Source of the DNA: Epiperipatus broadwayi
Taxonomy: Eukaryota; Onychophora; Udeonychophora; Euonychophora; Peripatidae
Length of the DNA stretch: 64,000 nucleotides
Reading direction: 5' to 3'
Assembly (NCBI GenBank): GCA_028023455.1
Contig: JAQFVV010000001.1
Location: 22,457,401 to 22,521,400 of the forward strand
The notes beneath the pieces are model-generated. The model was not told the origin of the DNA. It saw nothing but the letters and a program-made list of their open reading frames with translations, and ran no database searches. The position numbers were made by a program, and so were the translations under genes. Shown one piece after another: positions 1-41,290 of this stretch (within the stretch, counting starts at the first letter, position 1; each line of letters begins with the position of its first letter).

Positions 1-1698
1 GGATAGGTTCTGTAATTTTCAGAAATCGCATAAAAGCAAAGCAACAATGAAAAATTACTTTAAAATTCGCATTAAAAAAATAAGGAAATAAAGTATGACT
101 AATAAAATATTTCAAATATTTGAAAAAAATTAATACGACAAACTTTTTTTATTAACTATAGTATTTAATTTTACATTTTTTCATACATATTTTAATCATT
201 ACCACTATTTGACAATACACGTTCGTTTGTGAACTAGTAAAAAATCAGATTCGTGATGTGATGTACAACTAGCACCACTTTTAGTCTTGTGCTGTGTTAA
301 TAGTTTTCTGTTTCTATGTTAAAAAAATGAGATTGCAATCAAAACAAAAAGATTATACATTATCATTAGAAAGATTATTTTCAGTTTACAAAATCAATAA
401 AATCTTTGTTATTTATTTTAACAATTTAAAAAATTATATATTTCTATTATATCTAACAAAATACGTTTTAAAAGTTTAAAATTTTTGAATAGTTATTGTG
501 ATATTTTTATACGTAAGTATAAATGTATTATTGTTTACTCATTAGTATAAGTAGGTTATTTACATAGAAGCTAAGATTCTAAATACAGCTTCAGGTCATA
601 TTCACGTTAGCTGCTAATATAATGTTATATTTTTGAAAGAAAAAAAAGTACTGTATTTCAAATCAAAATAAGTTATTAATAATTTAAATTTCCTTGATAT
701 CTAATAAATATAGTGAAATATGAAAGATATTAAGAAGTAACATGAATCGCATTAAAATAATCCGCATAAAACAAGACCCAGGTGTATTTTGTTGTAATAA
801 ATAATAATAAATCTTTGATCCTAAAACTATTCATCCTAACAAAACGTCTGAAATATCAATTCGGTCATGAAGAACTAGCTGATTCTTCTTACAGATGAGC
901 TTTTATCCTGTTTCAGACCATTCCCACGTAGCAATGGTATAGACATGGAAATTTCTAAATCACTCTAATTACTATTAAAGTTATTTCTATTTCTGGAGCA
1001 GGAACTAATCTATAATTATCACTTAAATTAATCTCTAATTTGATCTACTTCTTTAATCACAATTATTTTCTACTAACAGAAATCTTTAAGCATACTTATT
1101 TTACCAAATATTTTTATTTTAGTAAAATATGTATAACTTTCTTTTTTGTTTTCCATAAATAATTTAGTTCCGTTTATTTATTTCTAAACATACAACAATT
1201 TTCATTATTTCTAAACATTAGTTCAATTTATATTTTCTAAACATAGCAGAAAGTTAATCTTGTTGGTTAAGATTTGAAATTATTTATCATTCTGCAAATT
1301 AAAAAAAAAAGATTTTCAGAAAACAAAAAGTTCTGAAATTGTTTAACAATATGTGCTAAGTTAAGACGAACCAAGTATCACTATCATATTACAGTCATTT
1401 TACCAAACTTATGTAAGGAGGAAGGAACTTGCTGAGGAAAGAGTTCATATTTAACTCTGTAATATTCATCCATGAAGTATGAATGTCTCAATATAAGGAA
1501 ATCATAGACTAACAGATGCGTAGGAAAGAAAAAAAATAAAACTAAGTTTATCATTAACATTAAATAACACATGCATTTAAGAAAATAACATTCCATTTTA
1601 CTATTTCTTTTAGCTATTATATATAAATATCATTTATTAAATTATTAAGCTAATAAAAATTTTTTTTCATTTTTGTGTATGTTTGAATAAACAAATAC
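1..1698. other. AT-rich non-coding sequence, presumed upstream DCLK intron
   Basis: No gene, RNA or element with supportable ends. Short open frames here are too AT-driven to be coding. The only local structure is a loosely repeated TTTCTAAACAT motif near 1170-1250 and homopolymer runs. Confidence 0.5.
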
Positions 1699-2571
1699 TG
1701 GCAGACTATATTATAACTTTTTTAAAAAATAAAAGAGAGAAAGAAGTCTAATTTAATTTTTATTTTATTTTATGGTGTTCCATAAGATAATTTTCCTATT
1801 TGAAAAGTAAATATCATATAATATTTTTCAGTTACTAAAATGTATTGGTATAAGAAATAAAAACTTAATAATTACATAAGACATAGATATGTCAATATAC
1901 ATATGTAATTATATATTTTTAAATTTTTTTTTTTTTTTTTTGTAATTGATTAAATAAATTTTTATTCTATACTAATTTCTTTATTGTATTGCATCCTTAT
2001 TTATCCATCTATCTGTTTTATGCATTGTACATATGTGTGATTGATGATTAAAGAGAGCAAAAGATTTGGAATTATATTTGTGGTAATTTGAATCTGAATA
2101 GTAAAAAAGATGGGTGAACCAGTATAAGAATATGGTTATGATGTCCACGATCTTGCTAGTATGTTAGCATATGACACCTTCTATAAGTTGATTAAATAGT
2201 ATCTCTAAACAAATAAGTTATTGTGATATCTTTACTCTTATATATGTGTTAGTGGTAAGGAATGGTTAAGATCAAATTTAGTTTATTTTAGGGAATAACA
2301 ATTATGAAGTCTAGAGAATATGATAGTTGATTGTGGTGTCTTTTTCTTTGCTTGTGAGTTCTGATATTAAATATCATTCAATTTTTCTTATATTTGATAT
2401 ATCCTCATGTGTCTTACATAAGTAGAATGTATATAACCATTGATTAGAATTAGTCTACTATAAAAAAATTGATATTTCATTACATTTTGGCAGATAACCA
2501 TAGGATACAAACATGTTATCTGTTATAATATATTATCATCTCCAGCACAAAGCTATCAATATTCCATTGCA
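1699..2571 (+). repeat. Left LTR of the old element
   Basis: Starts TGGCAGACTATATT and ends TATTCCATTGCA. Aligns block by block with 5072-5870 but is longer by about 70 bp and contains a 19-base T run. Confidence 0.62.
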
Positions 2572-5071
2572 TTTTAATGTGACTAATGTGTGGCTTTAAA
2601 AATTATACCAATAGAAATAAAATTGCTCTCAGTCTTGTTGAAAAGCCTTGTAATAATATTCCATTGAATTTTGGTGAAGCAGTATGTACGTTCGATTAAT
2701 TTACATCTCTGAGTAGACAAAACTATAAATTTTCCTTACATTTTAGTTTTCAAAATATGGGCTAGATAAACTTATACTCCTAATAATAATAGTAAGTATC
2801 AGAGAAAAAGAATCAGTCCCACATATATTGAAACAGTATAGAATGGAAAATAAAGTCAGAGCAATAAAATGGCTAAATATTTAAAAGTGACAGTTTTGAA
2901 TCTTTGTCAGTCCAAAAACAAAGCTGATCTGGGAATATATTATTAAAGTGGAAGATTATTTAGGGGAAAAGGATGTCCGGCTCATTTGTATGAAAAGCTT
3001 ATTTTTTTTCTAATTTTACAAAGTAACATAAAAGAAACAATTAGAGCAAAAGCAAGAAAAATGGAGTGGTAAGCAGATCAACATCCAACTTGAAGCTAAA
3101 AGGAAAGGAGGGATAGTTATAACCACACAAATGAGGAAGATACTAAAGAAAACATTCAAATGTTGAAGAAATTAGATTGAATTAAAGAAAACAATGGGTA
3201 AGTAAGAAAGGAATTAAAAGTGAGAAGAACACAAGCAAGAAAATAATATAAAAGCAGAAGAAAATCAAATGATAAAGAGAAATGGAAAAGTTGAGCAGAA
3301 AGAATAAAATAATGAAAAGAAAATGAGTATCAGTAAACCATCCAGAATCTAACTAGAATGATGGTGGATAATGAGAAGTAATAAGACACAATAGATGTTT
3401 TATGTAAGTCAAATGCTAAAAAGAGAGAATGTGGAACTAGATAATGAACAAATCAAAATTTGAAGTAGAGAAAGAATGGTAAGAAGAAATAGTCATGACA
3501 AGGGATGACCTGAAAGAAAAAGTAACAGCATAAGTTATAGATCAAATGTCAAAGATTGAACAGAAAGCTCAAGAACAGAGAATTGAACCACATCAACTCA
3601 TGGTAAATGACATTATAAGTTGCATAGATTTAAGTTTATATATTTTTGAAATGAAATAACTATAATCCACCAGAAAGATCTAAGAAAGAATAAAGAATAA
3701 TGGCAGGCCTAAGTTTCCAAAAATAATATGAAAAATCAGGAGTATAGATAACATACCTAAGAATCCAGTATTCCTATGTTCTAGTTTTATTCTAATCTGA
3801 ATTGGTTGAAACTATAGAAGATACTTAGATAGTATTTAAGAGTGATGAAATTAATAATTAGGTAGAATGTTGTCAAATCATGGAATAGTGTGACAAGCCT
3901 ACAAAGAATAATAATAGATGAATATTCCTATTAAGACTAGTATTTTCAGCGCTATGATAATAAAATAATTATAGAGAAATAGATACCAGCCATTTCTGAA
4001 ACATGAGTCTCGACATAACATTAAACTCAGCATCTGGAGGAAAGTGTATGATGGTGACCAAGATAAATTTTTTTCTCTCAAGAAAAATATTTTTTGAGAA
4101 AAATATTAGACATAATGAACATTATACTAAAAGAAAAGAATTTTGTAATATTTTAGAATTGAAGGAAATTGATGAGGATATGTCATGAATATTCTATGGA
4201 TTCATAGGAGAATCAGAAATTGTATTTTGCACTGATAATATATATTTGGAAATTTGTTTGTTGGCATGAATGTGATTTTGGAATAAGATGTCATGCATAA
4301 CATAAGTTAATTTTTGTTGTTGTTTATCACAAGAGTAATTCCTATTCTATCTGTTATCCAGCAGTAAAGAAACCCTGGTTCAGTATATTATATATTATCT
4401 GAAGAATGATTGATTGTTTAGCAGTTAGCCAGTGGTAAAGAAATCTTGGTGCAATTATTTCTTATATCAACAGAATATATCCTGATATTTATTAGACGAA
4501 TGATTCATAAAAGATGTGGATCTCAAACAACCATGCTGTGTCTATTGAATCACATCATTAAATGTACACTTGTAGAATATCATGGAAGACTTGATGATGA
4601 TCCATGGAACTCAAATAGGCAATGAATCCTTATTTGATCCTGAGAATTTTCATAGAAAGAATAAATTTAGAAGAAAAAAATAGATGGAATTGGCTAAGAT
4701 ATTTCTGACATAGTAAATAAAAATTGCCAGAATAAATAAATGCTAGGAGGTGTGGTAAACCATATTCATGCAAATATTAGTAATAATAATTAAGTACGTT
4801 ACAGATAAATAAGACCTAAAGTAAGCATTTTCCTTAATAAATCAATAAATCCTAGAAGCCCTGTGATAAGTAATGCTTATGGCAAGATATTAGTAACAAT
4901 AAGTTTAGGCAAGTAAGACCTAAAGCATCATTAATTAAAAGACCAGTACATATGTCATTGTAAGAAAATCATGCTATCACATCATGGATTAGAAAATTTT
5001 AGAAATAAGTAATTCAAAATGAAGGTAATGAGATTTAAACTAGATATTTGAAGTATATTATAAATAAACTC
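2572..5071. other. Internal region of the old LTR element, no intact ORF
   Basis: Purine-rich, stop-rich sequence. I see no zinc knuckle, protease or reverse-transcriptase motif. Near 4330-4500 a motif of the type CAGNAGTAAAGAAA is duplicated. It could be a decayed coding region or a non-coding, non-autonomous LTR element. Confidence 0.45.
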
Positions 5072-5870
5072 TGATAGACTTTATTTTAATTTTTGAAAAG
5101 AAAATAGGGGAAAGAAATCTAATTTAGATTTTTGGTTTCGTTATAATTATAATGTTTATTCTGTAAGATTCTTCTCATATTTGAAAATCGAATATCTTTT
5201 TTTTATCACTTGATAAATATATAGATATATTAATGTCTCCATGCTTGTATGTTTTTTTTTTTTTTTTTGTGATTGATTAATAAATTTTTATTATAAGTTA
5301 ATTTTTTTATTGCATCTTTATTCATCCATTTACCTGTTCTATATATTCTATATATGAGTGACTGATTAAAAACAAGATTAGTAAATTTCATGCTTATAGC
5401 AGAATTTGAATTTGAGCAATAAATGAATTGGTGAGCCTATATAAGAGTATGATTATGATGTCCCCAACCTTGCTAGTACTTCAACAAGAGGCCCCCCTAC
5501 CATATGTTGGTTTAATAGTAATCCACAGAAAATAAATAAGATGTGATATGAAAAAATGAAATTTATTTTAACTTAAGAGACTCATAATTATGAATTACTA
5601 GAGAATACAGTAGAAAATCTTCACTCCATATTCGTATAAAATTATGGTACCTTTTTTGTCGCAAATGAGCCTGATAATAATCCTCATTAAATTTATTTTA
5701 TATTTGATATATTTATATATGTCTTATATAAGTAGATCTTATATATATTCATTGTTAGTGTTAATTTCTTTTAAAAAACTGATATTTCATTACATTTTGG
5801 TGGATTAACATGTGCTATCTGTTATAGTCTGTTATCATTTCCAGCAAAGAACCACTGATATTCCATTACA
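5072..5870 (+). repeat. Right LTR of the old element
   Basis: Starts TGATAGACTTTATT and ends TATTCCATTACA, matching the termini of the left copy. Confidence 0.62.
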
Positions 5871-6290
5871 ACATATCCATCCAATAAAGATTTGGCATTA
5901 TATTTTTTGAAATTAGCATTCACTTGAATCATATTCCATATGTTAATATTTTATATCCAGTCTACAATTTACAAATCATTTCTATCTATTGGGTATTTGT
6001 TTATTAATCAAATATATGAATTACTAAAAATTAATAACAACAATAAAATGAATCTATTATGAATATTTTATGCCTACTTAAGCTTAATCTGTTTATGTGT
6101 AAACATATGCATATCTATCTACATTAGCTATATATGAATATTTTGTACCAATGTTGCAAATATTCATTTTAGATGAAAATATATATATTTTTTTTAAGTA
6201 ATCAAATCTGATATATAGCGAAAGTATTCATTTAATGAATATTCTTTTTGAAAAAAAATATGTAGATAAAAATATTTAAGTATCTCAATA

Positions 6291-6444
6291 AATTAAGGAG
6301 AAAGGATTTCCACTGTTAATATATGCATTGTACTGATCTTTTAATAGCTCAAATGGTATTCTCAGTACTCAACATAACATTGTTGAGCTATTATAAGATC
6401 AATACAATGCATATATTAAAGATGGAAGTTCTTTCTCCTTAATT
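6291..6444. mobile_element. Hairpin MITE flanked by TTAA
   Basis: An almost perfect inverted repeat. The left arm AATTAAGGAGAAAGGATTTC is mirrored by the right arm ending CTTTCTCCTTAATT, and pairing continues inward for about 58 bases around a loop near 6350-6387. TTAA next to GGAGAAAG at both ends fits a TTAA-targeting family such as piggyBac or Kolobok, but no transposase is present. The rest of 5871-7286 shows nothing else I can name. Confidence 0.65.
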
Positions 6445-7286
6445 ACATACGATCTCTGCGCTTAGTAAATAACATCAAATATTACATACATCTCAATAAA
6501 ACGAATTTTGTGCAATATATAAATATTAAGATATAAAATATAAAAGTGGATCTTCATTGAATTGGGTATATATAGTCAATAAATGGTAACAAACTTCATA
6601 GAAGACTATTTTAAAGTGAACTTGATCATGGTTTTTGTGAGAGAATCAAATCCTTTTTGTGATACAAAGATTATATTAAAGACCATCTAAAGAGGTGCAA
6701 TATTATTTGCTTTAATTGGAAAGATATGACTGGAAGTAGAATAGAAAAAGAACTACAAATAGTTAAAATAGTAAGTCTCATAGAAATGAATGTTTGCTTC
6801 AGAAATTAAGAGTCATCACAAGATGTCTAATAAAAGAGAATTATTTGTCTTTCTATCTTTTTTTTTTGTTGTTGTTGTTTTCATCAGGATTTAGAATTAC
6901 TAAAGATATAATGATTGTTTTCAAATATAGTTAATAAATTAAATTGATATTTTTTAGAAATGCATTACCACTTTTCTCATAGAGCTATTCTGTTAAAACA
7001 TTTTCATTAATTACTATGATTCTTACTCCTGATTAGAATAGATGTATTTCACTGTATAAATTATGGTAAATGCAATTATTAAATAAGTTATAGATTATTC
7101 TTCAGATTAGGTGGTTAATTGAAATACTCAAACTATGGCTAAGAAACTAATTCTAAATTTAGTCATAAAAAGACTAAAATTTGATTTATTGTTGATTGTA
7201 ATTTTATTCGTATGAAAATGAATTTATATGCAATTTTTATAAATATTTGAATATATTTTAATTTTTATTCACATTCTTTATTTCAG

Positions 7287-36551
<29,265 letters not shown>

Positions 36552-38049
36552 GTAAGTTAAAATCATTTATTTTTAATTTTTTTTTAAAGAAAACAACAAT
36601 GTGCAAGCTAACTATGCATGTGTGTTTACATGCATATAGTTATTTCAGTATGCTTAAACAGTAGCTATATATATAAATATAAACAAAGATATTTAAATGA
36701 TTGGTCAATTATAACTTGTTTTTAATCAATCATATTTATATGATTTAATTAGTTTGCAATTTATCTTACATTGAAAATTTGTATTCATTTCCTTAATGCA
36801 ATATCAGCACTAAAAATATTATGAATACATTCACATATCAAATAGTTTTTAATTATTATTATTAATAAATGTAATAAGTGCACTTATATACAACTATAGA
36901 GAAATTTGTTATTTCTATAAATTAAATACGGCTTAGCGCTTTTGAGAATTATGGTGTTATTTTGTCCACAATGTTTTTGCATTCAATTTTTTTTTGATTG
37001 CTTTATATAAAAGTATTTTGTAGAATTTCATTTTTTTTTTAATTCAAATTATAGTTTATCATTTTATTAATTTATTTTATGCTTTTATATGAAAGTAATA
37101 ATTTTTTGGTAGTTTAAAAAATAAATTTTTAATGAATTTTTATATAAAACATTTCTTTTTTAAGTTTATTATTTACAAAGGACAAAAAAACCAATAGAAT
37201 GTATGTACTTAAAATTAGTAAAGAGATTTTGAAATAGTTTCTTCAATAACTACAATAAATTATTAATTCCAAAAGATGAAATAATTACAATGTTAGAGTA
37301 AATTTGTTATTTTTCCACATCAAGAATTTTCACCTCTATTAGATTAAAGGAACATTTATATTTAAATAAAACAAAAATTATGCAATAGTTAAGCTTCAAA
37401 TCAAACATTATCATTCCATTTTAGATTCCTTTTTTTTTTTTGGTAATAAATTTTATGATACAATTATTTTAGAAAGCTTTAAAAAAAAAATAAACTAGAT
37501 AAAAAAGGGACCAATTATTATTTCAACATTTTTTGATTATGGAACTGTCTGCAATGGATTGTTTTGTCATATTATGAACAGCATATAGATTTGATAGAAC
37601 AATATTGTTTATCCTACATTCTTGAGTTTGTTTCCATTTCAGACTAATGATTTTTTCAGAATAAATGAATAAATAATAAATACATCTTTTACTTTCTCAT
37701 TATAAATTTTAAAATATCTTTACAATGCTGAAAATTTAAATAAATATTAATTTTACTGTCTATAGTTTTGAATATATATTTACAAATTTATATTCTATAT
37801 TAAATTTATTTTTAATAACAATATATGCTTAATTTTTATATCAATGCAGAATCTTTTATATAGTAATAATTAAAAAAAAAAGAAATTTTGATAATTTCCC
37901 CCTTGCTTTAATAAATGTAAATATTAAGTAATAACAGCCCTGAGAGTTATAATTTTAATGTTTTATTAAATATTTTTATATCTTTTATTTAAAATGACCT
38001 ATCAACTTCTTTAGTGATTTCCCCTCTTTTCTCTCTTTCATACTTTTAT
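36552..38049. other. DCLK intron after exon G, no feature seen
   Basis: AT-rich, many A and T runs. No exon found. Confidence 0.45.
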
Positions 38050-38940
38050 TAAACTTTCAACATCACATGATCACCATTCTTTATGTATACAAGCTGTTAA
38101 AACAGGCAAAACTCTCCATATAGTAGCACCACTCAGTGCAAGCCAGAATAATCAATGGATGCAAAAAGGTTTGTGCATAAAATCCCTATCGAGTGCCTAT
38201 TCATCCATTATCCAAAACTAGTTTCTAGCTTGTGACTTTTGTGAGTGAGGAGCCTTGGATCTGAGAGCACTGAACCTAGATCTTAGGGTCTAATGCAACC
38301 CTCCAGCATCCATTTTTTATCTTTTTAGTTAACTCACTGATGAAAGCCAGAAACTAGTCTGGGGATATTGGATGAGTAAGCACTAGATAGGGATTTTTTA
38401 AACCTTCTTGCATTCATTGATTGGTTTGCACTGAACGGCGCTAAAGTGTGGACAGTTTTGCCTCTGTTAATAGCTTGGGTAAGCATAAAGAATAGTCATC
38501 ATGTGATGTTTAGTAGTTTAATACCAATTTTGCCAATAGGATAATGGTGCCTGTAGTTATTAAAGAACCAAAGACACCAAAATGTATAGATGCTGAACTG
38601 AGTTCAGATCTATTTGACTATACAAGCAAATGAACTTGAATTGAAAACATTATTGTGTATTTATTCTGGACTCCAAGTTTTATAATTAATTAAAAAGGTA
38701 AAAGATGACTGCTGGAGGGCTGCATTAGATCCTAAGATCTAGGTATAGAGCTCTCGGATCCAAGGCTCCTCACTGATGAAAGCCACCCGCTAGAAAATAG
38801 TCTGGAGATATTGGATGAGTAGGCATTAGATAGGGATTTTATGCACAAACCTTGCATTCATTGAATAAATACTCTTGACTTGCACTGAGTAGTGCTACTG
38901 TATGGAGAGTTTTGCTTTTGTTTCATAATTTTATTTAACT
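38050..38940. mobile_element. R1 fold-back element, most complete copy plus adjoining half
   Basis: 38050-38520 is a palindrome-like unit: TAAACTTTCAACATCACATG then AACAGGCAAAACTCTCCATA on the left, mirrored by GACAGTTTTGCCTCTGTTAA and CATCATGTGATGTTTAGTAG on the right. A second, right-hand half follows (38530-38940), ending TATGGAGAGTTTTGC. Shared blocks CCTAGATCTTAGGGTCTAAT and CACTGATGAAAGCCA occur in both directions. No ORF. Confidence 0.72.
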
Positions 38941-39159
38941 TGTAGCAACTAAAATAAGATTTAGCATTCAAAATCAATTATAACTAATCATATTAAAAAA
39001 TAATAATAATAAAATCATGATTTAAATGGAGTCATAAAATAAATTGTGGCCTTGCAGCAATTAAGCTTATTAATTTATAAGTCTTTACTTAAAGTGCTTG
39101 AATATATTAATTTATTTATTATGTTTACTATTATTAATTTAATAACTAATTGCAAAACA

Positions 39160-39265
39160 GAAGTAACTACTTCCCACTGAGTTATGTAGCTCAAAAGTCA
39201 ATGAAAAAATAGAATGATATCATTGGTTCTTGATGCTATATAACTCAGTGAGAGGTAGTTACTTC
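39160..39265. mobile_element. 106-bp hairpin MITE
   Basis: GAAGTAACTACTTCCCACTG AGTTATGTAGC pairs with GCTATATAACTCAGTGAGAG GTAGTTACTTC, about 31 bases with few mismatches. Too small to classify. Confidence 0.7.
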
Positions 39266-39544
39266 AATTTACAGATATTTAGAAGTTATGATTATTTATT
39301 GTTATTTAAATAAATTCTAAAGCATGCTAAAATAATAGTCTGGTAGACATAAAAATTTTAATGAGTTCCTTTATTATTTTGTTTGAATAATAGAAGTTGC
39401 CAAATTATAGAGTCTGATTATTGATATTCTATTATATTATATTTTAGTATTCTAACATAATAAGAACATGTGAATATTTGCAGTATTTCTTTCACAATTA
39501 TGCATTCACTATACATAAGCTTTTGACATACATATACACTTACA

Positions 39545-40064
39545 AATCTATTAAAATAGAGGAGGGGCCCACCCCCAAAACAAACACGGACGCCAAACCA
39601 AATTTCTCCTTTATATTATCCACACGGATTCAAACAACAAAACGTCACCAATCCATCACTTTCGTTAGGGTCCGAGCCAAGGCTTGGTGCTTCCATTGGT
39701 CCACTAATTTCTCTATCTAATTTCCATCTGACCCTTTAATTACTAAGAGCCTTGAGGGCTGCTTGTTTTTCAAATAATAAACAATCATTTCCATTTATAG
39801 ATTACAGGAATTAATTAATACCTGTTTTAATTTTAACTTATATTAAATATTTTAATATTTAACTCTTGTATTTTTTATCAAAAAAAACGTTCAAAACCCT
39901 TTTTTATTTATATATAAAAAAAATTTTAAAGTTTAGCACTGTGCAATATATATTTAACAACTTTTTTTTAGCGCTAGTTTTTTATAATTTTTAATATTTA
40001 TTTTTATTTGCGAACTTTGTTTTTCTTTTAAATTAATGTAACGACATATCTATATATCGTTACA
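39545..40064 (-). repeat. LTR-like repeat family P, truncated copy a
   Basis: Minus-strand copy ending on the plus strand in ATATCGTTACA (40064), the terminal palindrome of the family. Shared with copy b in reverse complement: GGCTTGGTGCTTCCATTGGT and a CATTTCCATTT block. It keeps only the terminus-proximal 520 bp. Confidence 0.62.
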
Positions 40065-40679
40065 CTAGTATGCAAAGCTAATTTTTTATTTATAATAAAA
40101 TGTATGCCTATTATAATCTGAATGTTTCCGTAGTAATCCTATATACTTTATTTACTTAATAAAAACTTTCAGTGCCTAAGAATAGATTATTGAACTAAAA
40201 TCTTTGCCATTCTTGGAATAGATGTACATTGCATAATGGACTTGATTATATTTACACATTTGTAATATAGAAGATATTTTTATCAGTTTTATGTTGAAAA
40301 TATTAAACAGAAATGCAATGTTATACTTTTTTTAGATACTTGTGACTACTTTAGTATGTATAGTAATATTTGCTTTAGAGCTGAAGATTGTGAAACAAAT
40401 AGTGAGTTTCATTTTGTGAAGAGATCTAATCCTGATTTTGTTTGTCAAGTTAATATTGAAGTTTTTTTAACAGAAAGTTATTAACTTTCTTTTGGGATTG
40501 CCCATTCATTATTTAAATATAACAATAAGACATGACTTCTGTGGTTTTGATAAAAAATGAAAAGTGGTTATTACTGATTTTATGGATACAACCAATAAGA
40601 TTTAATGATATAATGGTTGTAGTTTTTTTATAGAAAAATCTTTACATTTTCATGATCTATTTCCATTGTAATTTTTTTT

Positions 40680-41290
40680 CCACAAATTTCATCATGAATT
40701 GCTGCGATGCCTGAACTTCCATGTTTTTTACAACATGAGTATTAAAGGGTTTACCTCCCTTATTTTTCTGCATTTGAGTTTTCTCTTGAGTCTCCCCATT
40801 CCCAAATTTTCTACTTACTTGTACTAAATATCCCTTATTTCCGTATTTAAAACATATTTCCTGCTTTTACTTACAATCTTTTGTTCTATGACCTATTTTT
40901 CTACTGCAGAAGCTCGTAACTTTATTTCCCTTTTTGTATTCAGGTTTTCACGAATTAATATATTTTTTATCCGTCTTAAAAACTTGCATATTAATATGAC
41001 CTTCAGGTTTAGATTTAAAAGCATGAACCTGCTGTAAAATTAGCTTGTAAGCTATTTCTTTTTTTATAGCAATTTCATAAATTAGATCAGTCTCTGTTAA
41101 TAGCTGTTGTCTGACTCAGTCACTAGACATGCCCCAACACAATTGATCCATAAGTATTTTCTCGACAAATTCTCCATACTCACTATCTTTCACTAGTTTC
41201 TTCAGGGCTAAATTGAACTCCTTTATTGTTTTATCCTTATACTATTTTTATTCCTTAAATGTAGGTGAGCTATATGGCAGGATGGTGAGG
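40680..41290 (-). pseudogene. gag: Decayed Ty3/gypsy-type gag
   Basis: Minus-strand translation gives FNLALKKLVKDSEYGEFVEK then ILMDQLCWGMSSD, a stop, VRQQLLTETDLIYEIAIKKE and, further on, a zinc-knuckle-like FCSRKIGHRTKDC followed by an eroded second knuckle (CFKYGNKGYLVQV). This is the capsid-to-nucleocapsid part of a gypsy Gag. In-frame stops show it is dead. It lies between the inward-facing ends of LTR-like copies a and b. It is a different lineage from the intact gag at 9353. Confidence 0.62.

Larger units (their letters stand above)
1699..5870 (+). mobile_element. Old degenerate LTR retrotransposon
   Basis: Two diverged direct repeats (1699-2571 and 5072-5870) begin TG and end CA and flank about 2.5 kb. 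Matching blocks occur in the same order in both: a GACT(A/T)TATT start, a long poly-T followed by TTGATTAA(T), ATGATGTCC near the middle, ATTTGATATAT, and TGATATTTCATTACATTTTGG near the end. The internal part shows no intact gag or pol, only a purine-rich stretch (3000-3560). No clear target duplication survives, and the repeats differ greatly, so the insertion is old. Strand is assigned from the TG-to-CA reading only. Confidence 0.65.

Noticed and set aside
1384-1596. Minus-strand open frame of 70 codons
   Set aside because: Low-complexity, Phe/Leu-rich translation of AT-rich DNA with no motif.
4003-4188. Open frame of 61 codons inside the old LTR element
   Set aside because: No similarity to gag or pol motifs, and flanking sequence is stop-rich in all frames.
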